Of a stretch of DNA of 6,097 nucleotides, positions 6,095-6,097 are shown piece after piece (position 1 is the stretch's first letter; the number at the start of each line of letters is the position of its first letter). Source of the DNA: an uncultured Verrucomicrobiota bacterium (lineage in GTDB: Bacteria > Verrucomicrobiota > Verrucomicrobiae > Opitutales > Opitutaceae); contig CAMLQS010000309.1 in the NCBI GenBank assembly GCA_946482165.1, positions 1-6,097 on the forward strand, read 5' to 3'. A program made the position numbers and the translations under genes. The notes under the pieces were generated by a model. It was not told where the DNA came from, ran no database searches, and was given only the letters and a program-made list of their open reading frames with translations.

Positions 6095-6097
6095 ACC

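Overview
The window reads as chromosomal DNA of a GC-rich, plant-polysaccharide-degrading bacterium, most likely a verrucomicrobium of the Opitutaceae type. This placement is inferred. It rests on a rhamnogalacturonan lyase fused to autotransporter-type beta-strand repeats, a C-terminal 'DPDEDGLSNLLEYALGGDP'-like module typical of large secreted verrucomicrobial proteins, high GC at third codon positions, and short degenerate inverted repeats between genes. No rRNA, housekeeping marker other than hisF, or mobile-element gene is present to fix the taxonomy more firmly.

Layout: (1) Positions 1-214 hold the last 70 codons of an unrecognised + strand gene. (2) Positions 215-316 carry an imperfect inverted repeat whose arms are each built from three 8-bp units. 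(3) hisF (317-1078, +) is an intact 253-residue cyclase subunit of imidazole glycerol phosphate synthase. (4) Positions 1079-1199 separate two convergent genes and contain a second, unrelated inverted repeat. (5) A 1389-residue secreted polysaccharide lyase (family PL11, YesW/YesX-like) runs on the - strand from an ATG at 5369 to a stop at 1200. (6) A 338-base divergent intergenic region (5370-5707) follows, with a perfect ATGAC-A-GTCAT palindrome and a small stem-loop. (7) A small secreted fibronectin-III-like protein of 128 residues is encoded at 5708-6094 (+).

How the parts relate: hisF is a biosynthetic gene with no visible link to its neighbours; its partner hisH is not in the window. 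The lyase is expected to cut the backbone of rhamnogalacturonan I (pectin) outside the cytoplasm. Its catalytic propeller fills the N-terminal 45 percent. The rest is two related beta-rich modules containing autotransporter-associated repeats, then a Ca-binding-like C-terminal module, probably for adhesion or display. The divergent FN3-like protein shares the intergenic region with the lyase and may be co-regulated with it. None of the three start codons has a recognisable Shine-Dalgarno sequence. No CRISPR, tRNA, rRNA, prophage or defence genes are visible. The most unusual features are the lyase architecture and its uncharacterised divergent partner.
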